A DNA stretch of 64,000 bases from NCBI GenBank assembly GCA_963833955.1, contig CAWHZY010000011.1, positions 310,001 to 374,000 of the forward strand, given 5' to 3'. The stretch's first letter is position 1. Every line of letters begins with the position of its first letter. This document shows, in pieces, positions 55,567 to 64,000 of the stretch. The notes under the pieces are model-generated. The model was not told the origin of the DNA. It saw only the letters and a list, made by a program, of their open reading frames with translations, and made no database searches. Made by a program: the position numbers and the translations under genes. Source of the stretch: Roseiarcus sp963833955. Lineage in GTDB: Bacteria > Pseudomonadota > Alphaproteobacteria > Rhizobiales > Beijerinckiaceae.

Positions 55567-56832
55567 ATGCGGGAAATGAAACTCAAGGAATTAAAACAAA
55601 AATCGCCAACCGAGCTGTTGGCGTTTGCGGAAGAGAACGACGTTGAAAACGCGTCGATCATGCGCAAGCAGGAACTGATGTTCGCGATCCTCAAGCAGCT
55701 CGCCAGCGTCGAGGTTCAGATCATTGGCGAGGGCGTGGTCGAGATTTTGCAGGACGGATTCGCCTTCCTGCGATCGGCCGACGCCAACTATCTTCCAGGT
55801 CCCGACGACATTTACGTCTCCCCTTCGCAAATCAGGCGGCTCGGGCTCAGAACCGGCGATACGGTCGAGGGCGTCATCCGAAGCCCCAAGGAAGGGGAAC
55901 GGTATTTCGCGCTGCTCAAATGCAACGCCATCAATTTCGAGGACCCGGAGAAGACCCGGCACAAGGTCCATTTCGACAATTTGACGCCTCTCTATCCCAA
56001 TGAGCGCCTGAAGCTCGAAGTCGAGGATCCGACACGAAAGGATCTGTCGGCGCGCGTCATCGATATCGTCGCGCCGATCGGCAAGGGGCAGCGCGCCCTC
56101 ATTGTCGCGCCGCCGCGCACCGGAAAGACGGTGCTCCTGCAGAACATCGCCCAGTCGGTCACCGCCAATCATCCGGAATGCTATCTGATCGTGCTTTTGA
56201 TCGACGAGCGGCCCGAGGAAGTGACGGACATGCAGCGCTCGGTGAACGGCGAGGTTGTGTCGTCGACCTTTGACGAACCCGCGGTGCGGCACGTCCAGGT
56301 CGCCGAGATGGTGATCGAAAAGGCCAAGCGGCTGGTCGAGCACGGACGCGATGTCGTCATCCTGCTCGATTCGATCACCCGACTCGGGCGCGCCTACAAC
56401 ACGGTCGTGCCTTCGTCCGGAAAGGTTCTGACCGGCGGCGTTGACGCCAATGCGCTCCAGCGGCCGAAGCGGTTTTTCGGCGCGGCTCGGAATATCGAGG
56501 AGGGCGGCTCGATGACCATCATCGCAACCGCTTTGATCGACACCGGCTCGCGTATGGATGAAGTCATTTTCGAAGAGTTCAAGGGAACCGGCAATTCGGA
56601 AATCATCCTCGATCGAAAGGTGGCCGACAAGCGCACCTTCCCGTCGATGGACATCACCCGGTCGGGAACCCGGAAGGAAGAGCTGCTGGTGCCGCCGGAT
56701 ATCCTGAAGAAGATGTACGTGCTCCGGCGCATCTTAAATCCCATGGGCACGGTGGATGCGATCGAATTCCTGCTCGGCAAACTGCGTGAAACGAAGAGCA
56801 ACGCGAATTTCTTCGAGTCGATGAACACCTGA
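55567..56832 (+). CDS. rho: Transcription termination factor Rho
   Basis: The 421-residue hexameric RNA helicase has the N-terminal Rho helix bundle (MREMKLKELKQKSPTELLAF), the cold-shock RNA-binding domain (GFAFLRSADANYLPGPDDIY), Walker A APPRTGKT at 181-188, VLLIDERPEEVTDM and the LLDSITRLGRAYN arm. The ATG at 55567 gives the family start; the 246-base gap after hemJ may hold an autoregulatory leader. Confidence 0.97.
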   Translation: MREMKLKELKQKSPTELLAFAEENDVENASIMRKQELMFAILKQLASVEVQIIGEGVVEILQDGFAFLRSADANYLPGPDDIYVSPSQIRRLGLRTGDTVEGVIRSPKEGERYFALLKCNAINFEDPEKTRHKVHFDNLTPLYPNERLKLEVEDPTRKDLSARVIDIVAPIGKGQRALIVAPPRTGKTVLLQNIAQSVTANHPECYLIVLLIDERPEEVTDMQRSVNGEVVSSTFDEPAVRHVQVAEMVIEKAKRLVEHGRDVVILLDSITRLGRAYNTVVPSSGKVLTGGVDANALQRPKRFFGAARNIEEGGSMTIIATALIDTGSRMDEVIFEEFKGTGNSEIILDRKVADKRTFPSMDITRSGTRKEELLVPPDILKKMYVLRRILNPMGTVDAIEFLLGKLRETKSNANFFESMNT

Positions 56833-56897
56833 GCCGCTCCAACCGGTTCTCGACTAAGTCGGATCTCCATCAGTCCCTCGAAAGGAGAGGGCGTTTC

Positions 56898-57749
56898 GTG
56901 TCCCAACCATCGAAGCCGACTCTCGGCGATCTGAGAGTGGAGATCGATCGCATCGATTTGCAGATGCACGAGCTCCTCATGGAGAGAGGGCGCGTCATTG
57001 ATCAATTGATTGAGATCAAAGCCCGTCAGGGCGGCGGCTCGGCGTTTCGCCCCGCACGGGAAGCCTCGATGATGCGGGCGCTTGTGGAGCGCCATCGGGG
57101 TCTTCTGCCGCTCGACACGGTCGAGGGCATCTGGCGGGTGATTATCTCCACCTTCACTTATGTCCAGGCGCCGTACAGCGTCCATGTCGACGTGTCCGGG
57201 GGCGACGCCGCGATGCGGGATTCGGCGCGTTTTCACTTCGGGTTCACGACCCCCTGCGTCCCGCATTTCGGGGCCGGCGTGGTCATCCGGGCGGTCGCGG
57301 GATCCGTCGGCGATCTGGGCATGTTCGCTGTCGACGGCGGACCCGGGGCCGGCGCCTGGTGGACCAACCTCGCTTCACCGGACGCCCCGAAGATCATCGC
57401 GCGGTTGCCGTTCGTCGAGCGCGCCGACCATCCCGCGGGCATGCCGGTGTTCGTGATCTCGAAGCCATTGGTCGATGGGACGGCGCGCGACGTCGTGCTC
57501 GAATCGGTCACCCTCGATCGATGGCGCCCGGACATCCCGCACGCCCTGCGCAAGATCGGAGCCGAAGCGATCGGCTCCGCGGCCACCGGAATGGGGCTGG
57601 CCCTTCTTGTCGCGCGCCCCGGCGGTATCGCGCCAGATGCCGCAAGCGACGCTCTGCGGTCGGCCGGCGCCGCTGACGTTCGCGCTTCGGAGATTGGCGC
57701 GCACGCGGATCGAATTGACGCCTCGGCGTTGCGCGAGAGCGCGAATTGA
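56898..57749 (+). CDS. Chorismate mutase (type II) with C-terminal extension
   Basis: The 283-residue protein begins with an AroQ-type chorismate mutase domain (about 8-95: LGDLRVEIDRIDLQMHELLM, RGRVIDQLIEIKARQG, FRPAREASMMRALVERH) that makes prephenate. The remaining 190 residues have no domain I recognise. The start is GTG at 56898 with AAAGGAGAGG upstream. It is followed by hisC and a prephenate dehydrogenase, so the operon serves tyrosine or phenylalanine synthesis. Confidence 0.9.
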   Translation: MSQPSKPTLGDLRVEIDRIDLQMHELLMERGRVIDQLIEIKARQGGGSAFRPAREASMMRALVERHRGLLPLDTVEGIWRVIISTFTYVQAPYSVHVDVSGGDAAMRDSARFHFGFTTPCVPHFGAGVVIRAVAGSVGDLGMFAVDGGPGAGAWWTNLASPDAPKIIARLPFVERADHPAGMPVFVISKPLVDGTARDVVLESVTLDRWRPDIPHALRKIGAEAIGSAATGMGLALLVARPGGIAPDAASDALRSAGAADVRASEIGAHADRIDASALRESAN

Positions 57750-57767
57750 GGCTAATCGGACCTCGCC

Positions 57768-58883
57768 ATGACCTCCAATGTTCCAGTACGCCCTCAGCCC
57801 AGGGCGGCGATCCTCGAAATCGACCCCTATGTGCCAGGCAAGAGCCGGGTTCCGGGCCTGGACAAAGTTCACAAGCTTTCGTCCAACGAGTTCCCGCTCG
57901 GTCCGTCGCCAAGGGCGGTCGAAGCCGTCAAGGCGTTGGCCGAGAAGCTGGAACTCTATCCGGACGGCGCCTCGACGGCGCTGCGGGAGGCGATCGGCCG
58001 GCGCCACGGCCTCGATCCGTCCCGGATCATCTGCGGCAACGGCTCCGATGAGCTCCTGGCGCTGCTCGCGCATGTCTTCGTGCATCCTGGCGAGGAAGGC
58101 CTCTACAGCCAATATGGCTTTCTGACCTACCCGATCTGCATCCGCGCCGCCGGCGGCGTCCCGGTCGTCGCGGAGGAGACGGACAGAACGGTCAGCGTGG
58201 ACGCGATCCTCGAAAAGGTGAGCGCCCGGACGAAAATCGTCTTTCTCGCCAACCCGAACAATCCGACCGGGACCTACATTCCGTTCTCGGAGGTGAAGCG
58301 TCTGCACGAGGGCCTTCCGCCGCACACGCTCCTGGTGATCGACGCGGCTTACGCCGAATATGTGACCCGGAACGACTATGCGGCGGGCATCGAACTGGCT
58401 TCGACGGCGGACAACGTCGTCGTGACCCGGACCTTCTCGAAGATCCATGGGCTGGCGGGCTTGCGCATTGGCTGGGGCTATGGATCGGCGCACATCATCG
58501 ATGCGTTGAACCGGGTTCGGGGGCCCTTCAATCTGAACGGAGCGGCGCAGGCAGCCGGCGTCGCGAGCCTCGAAGACGCGACGCATATTGATGGCGCAAT
58601 CGCGCACAATGCGCTCTGGCTTCCCTGGCTCGCCGAAGCGATCGCCGACCTGGGAATCGGGGTCACGCCAAGCGTCGGAAATTTCCTGCTGCTGACCTTC
58701 CCGAAGGAAGCGGGCCGGACTGCTGCGGACGCAGACGCGTTCCTGAGCGCGCGGGGGTTCATTCTTCGGGCGGTCGCGGCCTATGGCCTGCCCCAGTCTT
58801 TGCGTCTCACGGTTGGCGGCGAGGAGGCCAACCAGGGCGTGGTTGCTGCGCTTGCCGAGTTCATGCGAGGCAAAGGTGATTGA
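57768..58883 (+). CDS. hisC: Histidinol-phosphate/aromatic aminotransferase HisC
   Basis: The 371-residue class I PLP aminotransferase has LSSNEFPLGPSPRAVEAV, the AspxxTyr segment VIDAAYAEYV, and the PLP lysine in TRTFSKIHGLAGLRIGWGYG. Such enzymes act on histidinol phosphate and often on prephenate or phenylpyruvate; the operon suggests an aromatic role as well. It follows the chorismate mutase by 18 bases and overlaps the next gene. Confidence 0.93.
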   Translation: MTSNVPVRPQPRAAILEIDPYVPGKSRVPGLDKVHKLSSNEFPLGPSPRAVEAVKALAEKLELYPDGASTALREAIGRRHGLDPSRIICGNGSDELLALLAHVFVHPGEEGLYSQYGFLTYPICIRAAGGVPVVAEETDRTVSVDAILEKVSARTKIVFLANPNNPTGTYIPFSEVKRLHEGLPPHTLLVIDAAYAEYVTRNDYAAGIELASTADNVVVTRTFSKIHGLAGLRIGWGYGSAHIIDALNRVRGPFNLNGAAQAAGVASLEDATHIDGAIAHNALWLPWLAEAIADLGIGVTPSVGNFLLLTFPKEAGRTAADADAFLSARGFILRAVAAYGLPQSLRLTVGGEEANQGVVAALAEFMRGKGD

Positions 58884-59838
58884 ACGGCTGGGCGCCCCCC
58901 TCGCCGAGCCGATCTTCGAAGAGTTAGCGATTATCGGCGTCGGGCTGATCGGCTCTTCGATCGCTCGCGCCGCGCGCCACCGCCGTGCCGCCCGGCGCAT
59001 CGTACTTGCCGACTCGTCCGTTGCGGTTCTGGAGCGCGCGAAGGCGCTGGGGCTTGGCGACCTCGTCACCGACGATCTGGCTCGCGCCGCGAGCAGCGCG
59101 GATTGCGTCATTCTCTGCGCGCCAGTCGGCGCCAACGAGGCGATCGGGTGCGCCATCGCGCCCGCGCTCAAGCAAAGCGCCATCGTCTCGGACGTCGGTT
59201 CGGTCAAAGGCGCTGTCATCGCGGCGCTGGCGCCTGTGCTGCCTGGTCATGCGCGCCTTGTGCCGGCGCATCCGGTCGCGGGAACGGAGTACTCCGGCCC
59301 GGACGCTGGATTCGCGAGCCTGTTCGTCAACCGCTGGTGCATCCTCACGCCCCCGGAAGGGACGGACGATGAGGCGGTCGACAAGCTGCGGACGTTCTGG
59401 CAGGCGTTGGGATCTCACGTCGAGACCATGAGCGCCGCGCACCACGACCTGGTGCTCGCGATCACGAGCCACGTGCCCCATCTCATCGCCTATAACATCG
59501 TCGGCACCGCGGCCGATCTCGAAGAGGTAACCCGCTCGGAGGTCATCAAGTTCTCGGCCGGCGGATTCCGTGATTTCACGCGGATCGCGTCTTCCGATCC
59601 GACGATGTGGCGCGACGTCTTCCTTCACAACAAGGAAGCCGTGCTGGAGATGCTTGGCCGGTTCAACGAGGACCTGACGGCGCTGCAGAGAATGATCCGG
59701 CGTGAGGATGGCGACGGGCTGTTCGCCTTGTTCACGCGGACGCGCGCGATAAGGCTCGGAATTGTCGCGCAGGGTCAGGAAACGGCGGCCCCCGATTTCG
59801 GCCGGCGCGCGGCGGAGACGGACGAGCCGGTTCCGTGA
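58876..59838 (+). CDS. Prephenate/arogenate dehydrogenase
   Basis: The 320-residue NAD(P)-dependent enzyme has the Rossmann motif IIGVGLIGSSIARAARH, CVILCAPVGA, and the substrate motif PAHPVAGTEYSGP, with DLVLAITSHVPHLIAYNIVG further on. It makes 4-hydroxyphenylpyruvate or tyrosine. The GTG start at 58876 overlaps the end of hisC by eight bases, and the stop overlaps the next gene by four, so translation is coupled throughout. Confidence 0.92.
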   Translation: MIERLGAPLAEPIFEELAIIGVGLIGSSIARAARHRRAARRIVLADSSVAVLERAKALGLGDLVTDDLARAASSADCVILCAPVGANEAIGCAIAPALKQSAIVSDVGSVKGAVIAALAPVLPGHARLVPAHPVAGTEYSGPDAGFASLFVNRWCILTPPEGTDDEAVDKLRTFWQALGSHVETMSAAHHDLVLAITSHVPHLIAYNIVGTAADLEEVTRSEVIKFSAGGFRDFTRIASSDPTMWRDVFLHNKEAVLEMLGRFNEDLTALQRMIRREDGDGLFALFTRTRAIRLGIVAQGQETAAPDFGRRAAETDEPVP

Positions 59839-60386
59839 CGCCGACCGACGCGGACGCGGCTGATCCAGACGGCAGCCTCTGGGTGTTCGGCTACGGGTCG
59901 CTGATGTGGCGGCCCGGATTCGCCTATGCGCGACGCTGCAAGGCGTTGTTGCGCGGCTGGCGCAGAAGCCTGTGCGTCTACTCCCATGTTCATCGCGGCT
60001 CGCCCGACCGGCCAGGACTTGTGTTGGGGCTGGATCGAGGCGGCGCCTGCCAGGGAGTGGCTTTCGAAGTCGACGCCGCGCGGCGCGAGCCAACGATCCG
60101 CTATCTTCGGGAACGCGAGCAAGTGACCTCGGTCTATCTCGAACGGGTCGCCCCGGTGACGCTCGAAGGCGGCGACCGCGTGCTTGCTCTCACTTACGTC
60201 GCAGACCGGCTGCACGACCAGTATGCCGGACGGCTCGATCGCGAGGCGATGCTCGAACATGTGCGCGCCGGCCGAGGGCAGTTCGGGGGCAATACAGAAT
60301 ATGTCCTTGAAACCTACGATCACCTGCGCGAGATCGGAGTGCGCGACAGTGATCTCGAATGGCTGAGCGCCAAACTCCGAGCCTGA
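59835..60386 (+). CDS. Gamma-glutamylcyclotransferase (ChaC-like)
   Basis: The 183-residue protein has the ChaC fold with VFGYGSLMWRPGF at the N-terminus, SPDRPGLVLGLDRGG and the glutamate-containing REREQVTSVYLERV. ChaC enzymes degrade glutathione to 5-oxoproline and Cys-Gly. The GTG start overlaps the stop of the prephenate dehydrogenase gene by four bases. Confidence 0.9.
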   Translation: MTPTDADAADPDGSLWVFGYGSLMWRPGFAYARRCKALLRGWRRSLCVYSHVHRGSPDRPGLVLGLDRGGACQGVAFEVDAARREPTIRYLREREQVTSVYLERVAPVTLEGGDRVLALTYVADRLHDQYAGRLDREAMLEHVRAGRGQFGGNTEYVLETYDHLREIGVRDSDLEWLSAKLRA

Positions 60387-60399
60387 GCGGCTGAGGCCC

Positions 60400-60846
60400 T
60401 TAGGCCTGGGCGATCGCCAGATCGGCGACGGTCGCTGCCCGTTCCAAAGGGGACGTGGCTAGCAAATGGAAGTGGAACTCAAGGCCTGGACCAAAAGCCC
60501 GCAGCTCGCGTTGAGCTCTTTCGACGACCGGTTCCGGAAAAGGTCCCGTCTCGCGCACCGAAACGACGCGCCTCTGCCCCGTCATGTCGCGGACTACGGT
60601 CATGAGCACGGCGTCGCGAAAAGCCGGACATTCCGAGGCCGGATAGACCGAGAAGACATAGCGCCGCCCGGACAGGCCGATCCAAGAACAAAATCGGGAC
60701 GAGATCGGCATGCCCTCGAGCGCAGCCAGCGAGGAGCCGCTGCGGTCGCCCTGACGATCGCTCATTGCGGCGGTCCAACCGGCCGCGGGTGCTTCCGAGA
60801 CCCCGTTTGCTCGGTCGATCGTTCCATCCTCGTATGCCAGCGTCAT
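60400..60846 (-). CDS. Conserved protein of unknown function
   Basis: The 148-residue protein has no recognised domain. A central segment, LEGMPISSRFCSWIGLSGRR, is followed by SVYPASECPAFRDAVLMTVV, and a likely helical C-terminus. It has no signal peptide or membrane segment. The ATG at 60846 is preferred; the frame is open further upstream. It converges with the ChaC gene and follows plsC. Confidence 0.55.
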   Translation of the reverse strand: MTLAYEDGTIDRANGVSEAPAAGWTAAMSDRQGDRSGSSLAALEGMPISSRFCSWIGLSGRRYVFSVYPASECPAFRDAVLMTVVRDMTGQRRVVSVRETGPFPEPVVERAQRELRAFGPGLEFHFHLLATSPLERAATVADLAIAQA

Positions 60847-60898
60847 CGCCCGACCCTGATTATTCCATGAACGTAAGTAGAACAAAGCAAGATCTTCG

Positions 60899-61685
60899 TC
60901 AAGCCGAACGTAACGTTTCCTCGTCGCTATTCGCGCCTTCCGCAATGACAGCCGCAAGTGATGGATCCTTGTCTACCGCTTCCGCATTGAGGCGGTCGCA
61001 GGCCGTCTCAATCGTCGACTGCAGGCGTTTGTTGAATGCGACGCGGTCGAGACCAGGCTCGATAACGGGCAGATATTCGATGACCGCGATGCCGGGCCGG
61101 CGCAGGAAGCCGCGGCGCCGCCAGAACAGCCCGGTGTTGACGGCGACCGGAAGGCAAGGGACGTTCGCCGCCGCGTAGAGCGCCGCGACGCCGTGCTTGT
61201 ACACTGGCGGGGCTCCTGGCAGTCGCCGCGTTCCCTCCGGGTAAATGAACACCTGTCGTCCGGCGGCGAACACAGGCTTCGCGGCGCCGGCGATTTGTTG
61301 AAGAGCCTGCCGCCCCCGCCCGCGGTCAATCGCGATCTGTTGCGAAACGATGAGGTACTGGCCGAACAGCGGGAACATAGGTCAGCTGGCGCTTGAGGAT
61401 GATGGCGAAGTCGGGGGCGTATTTGAGCAGCGCGAAGGTTTCCAGAAACGATTGATGCTTGGCGGCGATCAAGACCGCCCCGGGCGGGATATTCTCGACG
61501 CCGCGATATTCGAGCTTGAGCCCGCAGATCGCTTCCAGAAGCCAGACGGAGATCGCGCCCCACAGCCGTGCGAGAGCAAAGATCGCGCGCCGGCCGAACA
61601 AGATGGTCGGCAGGCCGACGATCATCAGAACCACCAGGTTCAGGTAGAAGAGCGCGTTGAAAAGCAGCGATCGCGTTGCGAGCAT
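60899..61685 (-). pseudogene. plsC: 1-acyl-sn-glycerol-3-phosphate acyltransferase PlsC, split by one apparent +1 frameshift
   Basis: Two frames join into about 261 residues. The first has a membrane segment and the acyltransferase motif I in LIAAKHQSFLETFALLKY (HxxxxE/D-like); the second has LFGQYLIVSQQIAIDRGRG, the FIYPEGTRRLPG motif and PCLPVAVNTGLFW. It would make phosphatidic acid at the inner membrane. Removing one base near 61370-61375 restores LTYVPLFGQYL and a length divisible by three. Being usually essential, it is probably intact in the organism. Confidence 0.87.
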
Positions 61686-61725
61686 GGCAGCCGTCGGAGG
61701 TTCGCGGAAAAGAATCGCCGCGTGT

Positions 61726-62676
61726 CTATTGCAACGATTGCAAATGGCGCATGACGATCTCGCGCGAAAGAAGACCGGTCAGCAAGGTAACTGCGGCGCA
61801 TACGATAACAAGCGCCAGATAGCCCGAGGAGCCGAGCGCGAACGAGCCGAACATCGCCGCGATCTCGTCTCCGCCGGGAGAATGCGCCCACCAGAAGGAC
61901 AGAACCGAGGCGAGCGCGAAGAAAGCAATCGCCGCGACGCCGCCGATCATGGCGCCGCGAAGGCCCAATCGACGAAAATGGCCTTGGAACTCCTTGGCGA
62001 TGAAGGCGTTGGAGGCGCCCACGAGGTGAAGGACCTCGATGATTTCCCGATTGCCCGCCATCGCGCCGCGGGTGGCGAACCCGATCGCCGTGCCCATCGC
62101 CACGATCATCAGGACGAAGAGAGCGGCCGCGAGAACGACGACAGCATCGGCCATGGCGCCGAGGCGCGCCGCCCACATCCGATGGTCGTCAAGATCGGCC
62201 TGGGGAACGGCCGCGGCGAGCGCTGAACGCAACGTCGCGAGGTCCTCGGAGCGCTGGCCGCGAAGTTGGACAACGATAAGCCGCGGGACGGGCAGCTGAC
62301 TGAGGTCGAGCCCGGCGCCGAGCCATGGCTCGAGAAGCTTCTCCGATTCGGCCTTTGAATAAGCGTGCGCGGATTCGACCTCGGGGGCCCGGGTGGCGAT
62401 GGCGACGGCTTTGGCGACGAGGCTTTCGACATCGTCACCAGGTCCCGGTTTCACCTGGATCGTGGCTTCGCGCAGCACATCCGAGCGCCAGGCTTGCGAA
62501 GCGTGGGCGACCAGGAGCGCTGCGCCCGCGGTCAGGCACGCGAGAAATGTCATGATCGCAATGACGACGACCAGTGCGCGGCCGGCGACTGAGTCCCGGG
62601 GTATGAGCGGCGCATTGGTCTTGAACGACGCGTCCGCCTCCACGGCGAGAAGAGGCTCGACGATCGGTTCGTTCAT
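61726..62676 (-). CDS. ftsX: Cell-division protein FtsX
   Basis: The 316-residue inner-membrane protein has an N-terminal cytosolic stretch, one membrane helix (VVVIAIMTFLACLTAGAALL), a periplasmic domain and three further helices in a FtsX/ABC3 permease domain (REIIEVLHLVGASNAFIAKE). With FtsE it regulates cell-wall hydrolases at the division site. Its start overlaps the ftsE stop by four bases. Confidence 0.93.
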   Translation of the reverse strand: MNEPIVEPLLAVEADASFKTNAPLIPRDSVAGRALVVVIAIMTFLACLTAGAALLVAHASQAWRSDVLREATIQVKPGPGDDVESLVAKAVAIATRAPEVESAHAYSKAESEKLLEPWLGAGLDLSQLPVPRLIVVQLRGQRSEDLATLRSALAAAVPQADLDDHRMWAARLGAMADAVVVLAAALFVLMIVAMGTAIGFATRGAMAGNREIIEVLHLVGASNAFIAKEFQGHFRRLGLRGAMIGGVAAIAFFALASVLSFWWAHSPGGDEIAAMFGSFALGSSGYLALVIVCAAVTLLTGLLSREIVMRHLQSLQ

Positions 62677-63347
62677 GACGGCAACCCGTCAAAAATCGTC
62701 AGTTTGCTGTCGCCGACCACCAGCCGGCGGGCGAAGCCGAATTGATCCATGAGCTGGAGATCATGCGTTGCGATGACGACCGCCGTGCCAAGCCGGTGCA
62801 GCTCTACGAACAGCCGCAGAAGACGGCGCGCGAGGCCAGGATCGACGTTGCCCGTCGGCTCATCCGCCAGCAACAATTCCGGGCGCACGATCAATGCGCG
62901 AGCGATCGCGGCGCGCTGCTTTTCGCCTCCGGAAAGCACAGGCGGAGACGCGTTCATCCGATCGCCGAGACCGACCCAGCGCAAAAGCTCGACCACCTCA
63001 GCCCGATAGCTGGATTCCTCGCGGCCCATCGCCCGCAAGGGCAGCGCCACGTTCTCATATGTCGTGAGATGGTCCAGGAGACGAAAATCCTGAAAGACGG
63101 CGCCGATCCTCCGTCTCAGCGTCGTCAAGCCGTCCTTGGTCAGCGCCGCCGAATCTTGACCAAAGACGCGGATCGTTCCCCGCGTCGGCCGAAGGGAGAG
63201 CAACATCAACCGCATGAGGGTTGTCTTGCCGGCGCCCGACGGGCCGGTGAGGAACTGAAAGCTTTGCGGTTCGACGGAAAAATTAAGATCGCCGAGCACC
63301 TCCGGTCCCATGCCGTAGCGCAAACCGACGTTTTCGAACCGTATCAA
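62673..63347 (-). CDS. ftsE: Cell-division ATP-binding protein FtsE
   Basis: The 224-residue ABC ATPase has Walker A FLTGPSGAGKTTLMRL, the signature LSGGEKQRAAIARALI and Walker B ELLLADEPTGNVDPG. It powers FtsX. It lies upstream of ftsX and diverges from the DUF3426-like gene. Confidence 0.95.
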   Translation of the reverse strand: MIRFENVGLRYGMGPEVLGDLNFSVEPQSFQFLTGPSGAGKTTLMRLMLLSLRPTRGTIRVFGQDSAALTKDGLTTLRRRIGAVFQDFRLLDHLTTYENVALPLRAMGREESSYRAEVVELLRWVGLGDRMNASPPVLSGGEKQRAAIARALIVRPELLLADEPTGNVDPGLARRLLRLFVELHRLGTAVVIATHDLQLMDQFGFARRLVVGDSKLTIFDGLPS

Positions 63348-63453
63348 CGCGATCCCCGGGACGGCGCGGGTTGGCCGCTTAACGCGCCTTTAACTGTGTT
63401 TCGACCCAAATGCCACCGTCGGCTCTTCCATCGGAGCAGCAAGGTCCGCCGCG

Positions 63454-63981
63454 ATGACTCTAGACCACAAGTTCGGCTCAGTTTGCGATCAAAATTTTCG
63501 ACGGTCGCGTTGGTGGGCTCACGGGGTCGTGACCCCGGCTTTTGTCCTTGCCGGCCTGGTGATGATGGTCGCGACAGCGATTGCGGCTCGGGCGGCGATC
63601 GTGTCGCTCGCGCCGACAACCGCGACCCTTTATGCCGGCATCGGACTGCCGGTGAACCTTAGCGGCCTGTCGATTGCCAAAGTTCGTGTGACGGTTGCGC
63701 AGAAAACGGAAGGTCCGGGCGAGCTCCTGATCACAGGCGAGATTGAGAATTTGCGTGACGGAAAGACCTCTGTGCCGGATCTGCACCTGGCGCTCCGTGG
63801 CGAAGATGGGCGCGACATTTATGTCTGGACGGCGAAGGCGCCGAAGATCAGCCTCAACGCACGCGAGCGCGTCCCATTTCGGGCCCGATTGGCGGCCCCC
63901 CCAGCCGGCGTTCGCGACGTTCTGGTAAAATTCGACGAGCCGGGAGATAAAGGAGGACAGTTCACAGAGACTCCCTCATGA
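63454..63981 (+). CDS. Membrane protein with DUF3426-like domain
   Basis: The 175-residue protein has one membrane helix (about 26-47, TPAFVLAGLVMMVATAIAAR) followed by a DUF3426-like beta domain (LLITGEIENLRDGKTSVPDL, ARERVPFRARLAAPP). In relatives this domain is usually preceded by a zinc ribbon; there is no room for it here, and the start is only 106 bases from ftsE. The function is unknown. Its stop overlaps the next start by four bases. Confidence 0.72.
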   Translation: MTLDHKFGSVCDQNFRRSRWWAHGVVTPAFVLAGLVMMVATAIAARAAIVSLAPTTATLYAGIGLPVNLSGLSIAKVRVTVAQKTEGPGELLITGEIENLRDGKTSVPDLHLALRGEDGRDIYVWTAKAPKISLNARERVPFRARLAAPPAGVRDVLVKFDEPGDKGGQFTETPS

Positions 63982-64000
63982 GCGGCGAAAGACAGGTCAA
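63978..64000 (+). CDS. Start of a further gene, cut by window edge
   Basis: ATG at 63978 overlaps the previous stop as ATGA and begins MSGERQV before the window ends. In related genomes a hypoxanthine phosphoribosyltransferase gene may lie here and begins similarly, but seven residues are not enough to decide. Confidence 0.4.

Noticed and set aside
57375..59219. 614-codon minus-strand frame across the chorismate mutase and hisC genes
   Set aside because: Antisense to two well-supported genes in a coupled operon; no domain found.
28848..61685. Programmed ribosomal frameshifting in uvrD, cpaE, cpaA, flp or plsC
   Set aside because: The six sites share no slippery sequence, stop-codon context or downstream structure, and these families are not known to need frameshifting. 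Insertion errors explain them more simply.

Overview
The window is a stretch of high-GC chromosome from an alphaproteobacterium, almost certainly of the Hyphomicrobiales (Rhizobiales). This rests on gene content and order: chpT, a DUF4167 protein, DUF1491, the dnaQ/coaE/aroE/maf block beside a PPDK regulatory protein, hemJ-rho, a chorismate mutase-hisC-prephenate dehydrogenase operon, fabA-fabB-fabI, and a serC leader RNA of the kind known only from alphaproteobacteria. No rRNA, tRNA, CRISPR array, plasmid gene or prophage was recognised. Most of the window is core metabolism and cell biology.

Layout. 1-7.8 kb: rsmB (cut by the window edge), a DUF1674 protein, a dienelactone hydrolase/EamA exporter/LysR group, a DUF1127 protein, malate synthase A, and DUF1330 and DUF2214 proteins. 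7.8-11 kb: rplU-rpmA-GNAT-obgE and a Trm112-like protein. 11-16 kb: serine synthesis (serC-serA with leader RNA), cysQ and chpT. 16-25 kb: DUF4167, an exported protein, the ileS-lspA pair, ribF, a MaoC hydratase, a HAD hydrolase and trxA. 25-31 kb: a MarR/response regulator/histidine kinase operon divergent from ilvE, then a UvrD/PcrA helicase in three frames. 31.2-33.6 kb: an insertion-rich spot with a 10-bp-period repeat element, a MITE-like element and a complete IS1380-family element. 33.6-42.7 kb: a Flp/Tad pilus cluster on the minus strand. 43-50.8 kb: DUF1491, a peptidoglycan-binding protein, sufE, a coiled-coil membrane protein, fabA-fabB-fabI, a lytic transglycosylase and secB. 50.8-56.8 kb: dnaQ, coaE, a single reading frame covering Maf and AroE, the PPDK regulator, hemJ and rho. 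56.9-64 kb: aromatic amino-acid genes, a ChaC-like gene, plsC, ftsEX and a DUF3426-like protein.

How the genes work together. The Tad genes encode a pilin, its prepilin peptidase, an outer-membrane secretin with its accessory proteins, a localisation ATPase, a motor ATPase and two platform proteins, which together make an adhesive pilus. The IS1380 element sits exactly at the tadC stop codon and its target duplication rebuilds that codon; no tadD is seen beyond it. FabA/FabB/FabI cover the unsaturated branch and the enoyl reduction of fatty-acid synthesis. FtsE/FtsX and ChpT belong to cell division and cell-cycle control.

A quality warning. Five genes (uvrD twice, cpaE, cpaA, flp, plsC) are split by six frameshifts, and every one behaves as a single extra base. 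The apparent Maf-AroE fusion could have the same origin. Uncorrected insertion errors in the assembly explain this better than decay of five useful genes, so these genes may be intact in the organism. I found no convincing new multi-gene system. The most novel items are the paired 10-bp-period repeat elements, the MITE-like element with perfect 8-bp flanking repeats, and a few uncharacterised proteins.
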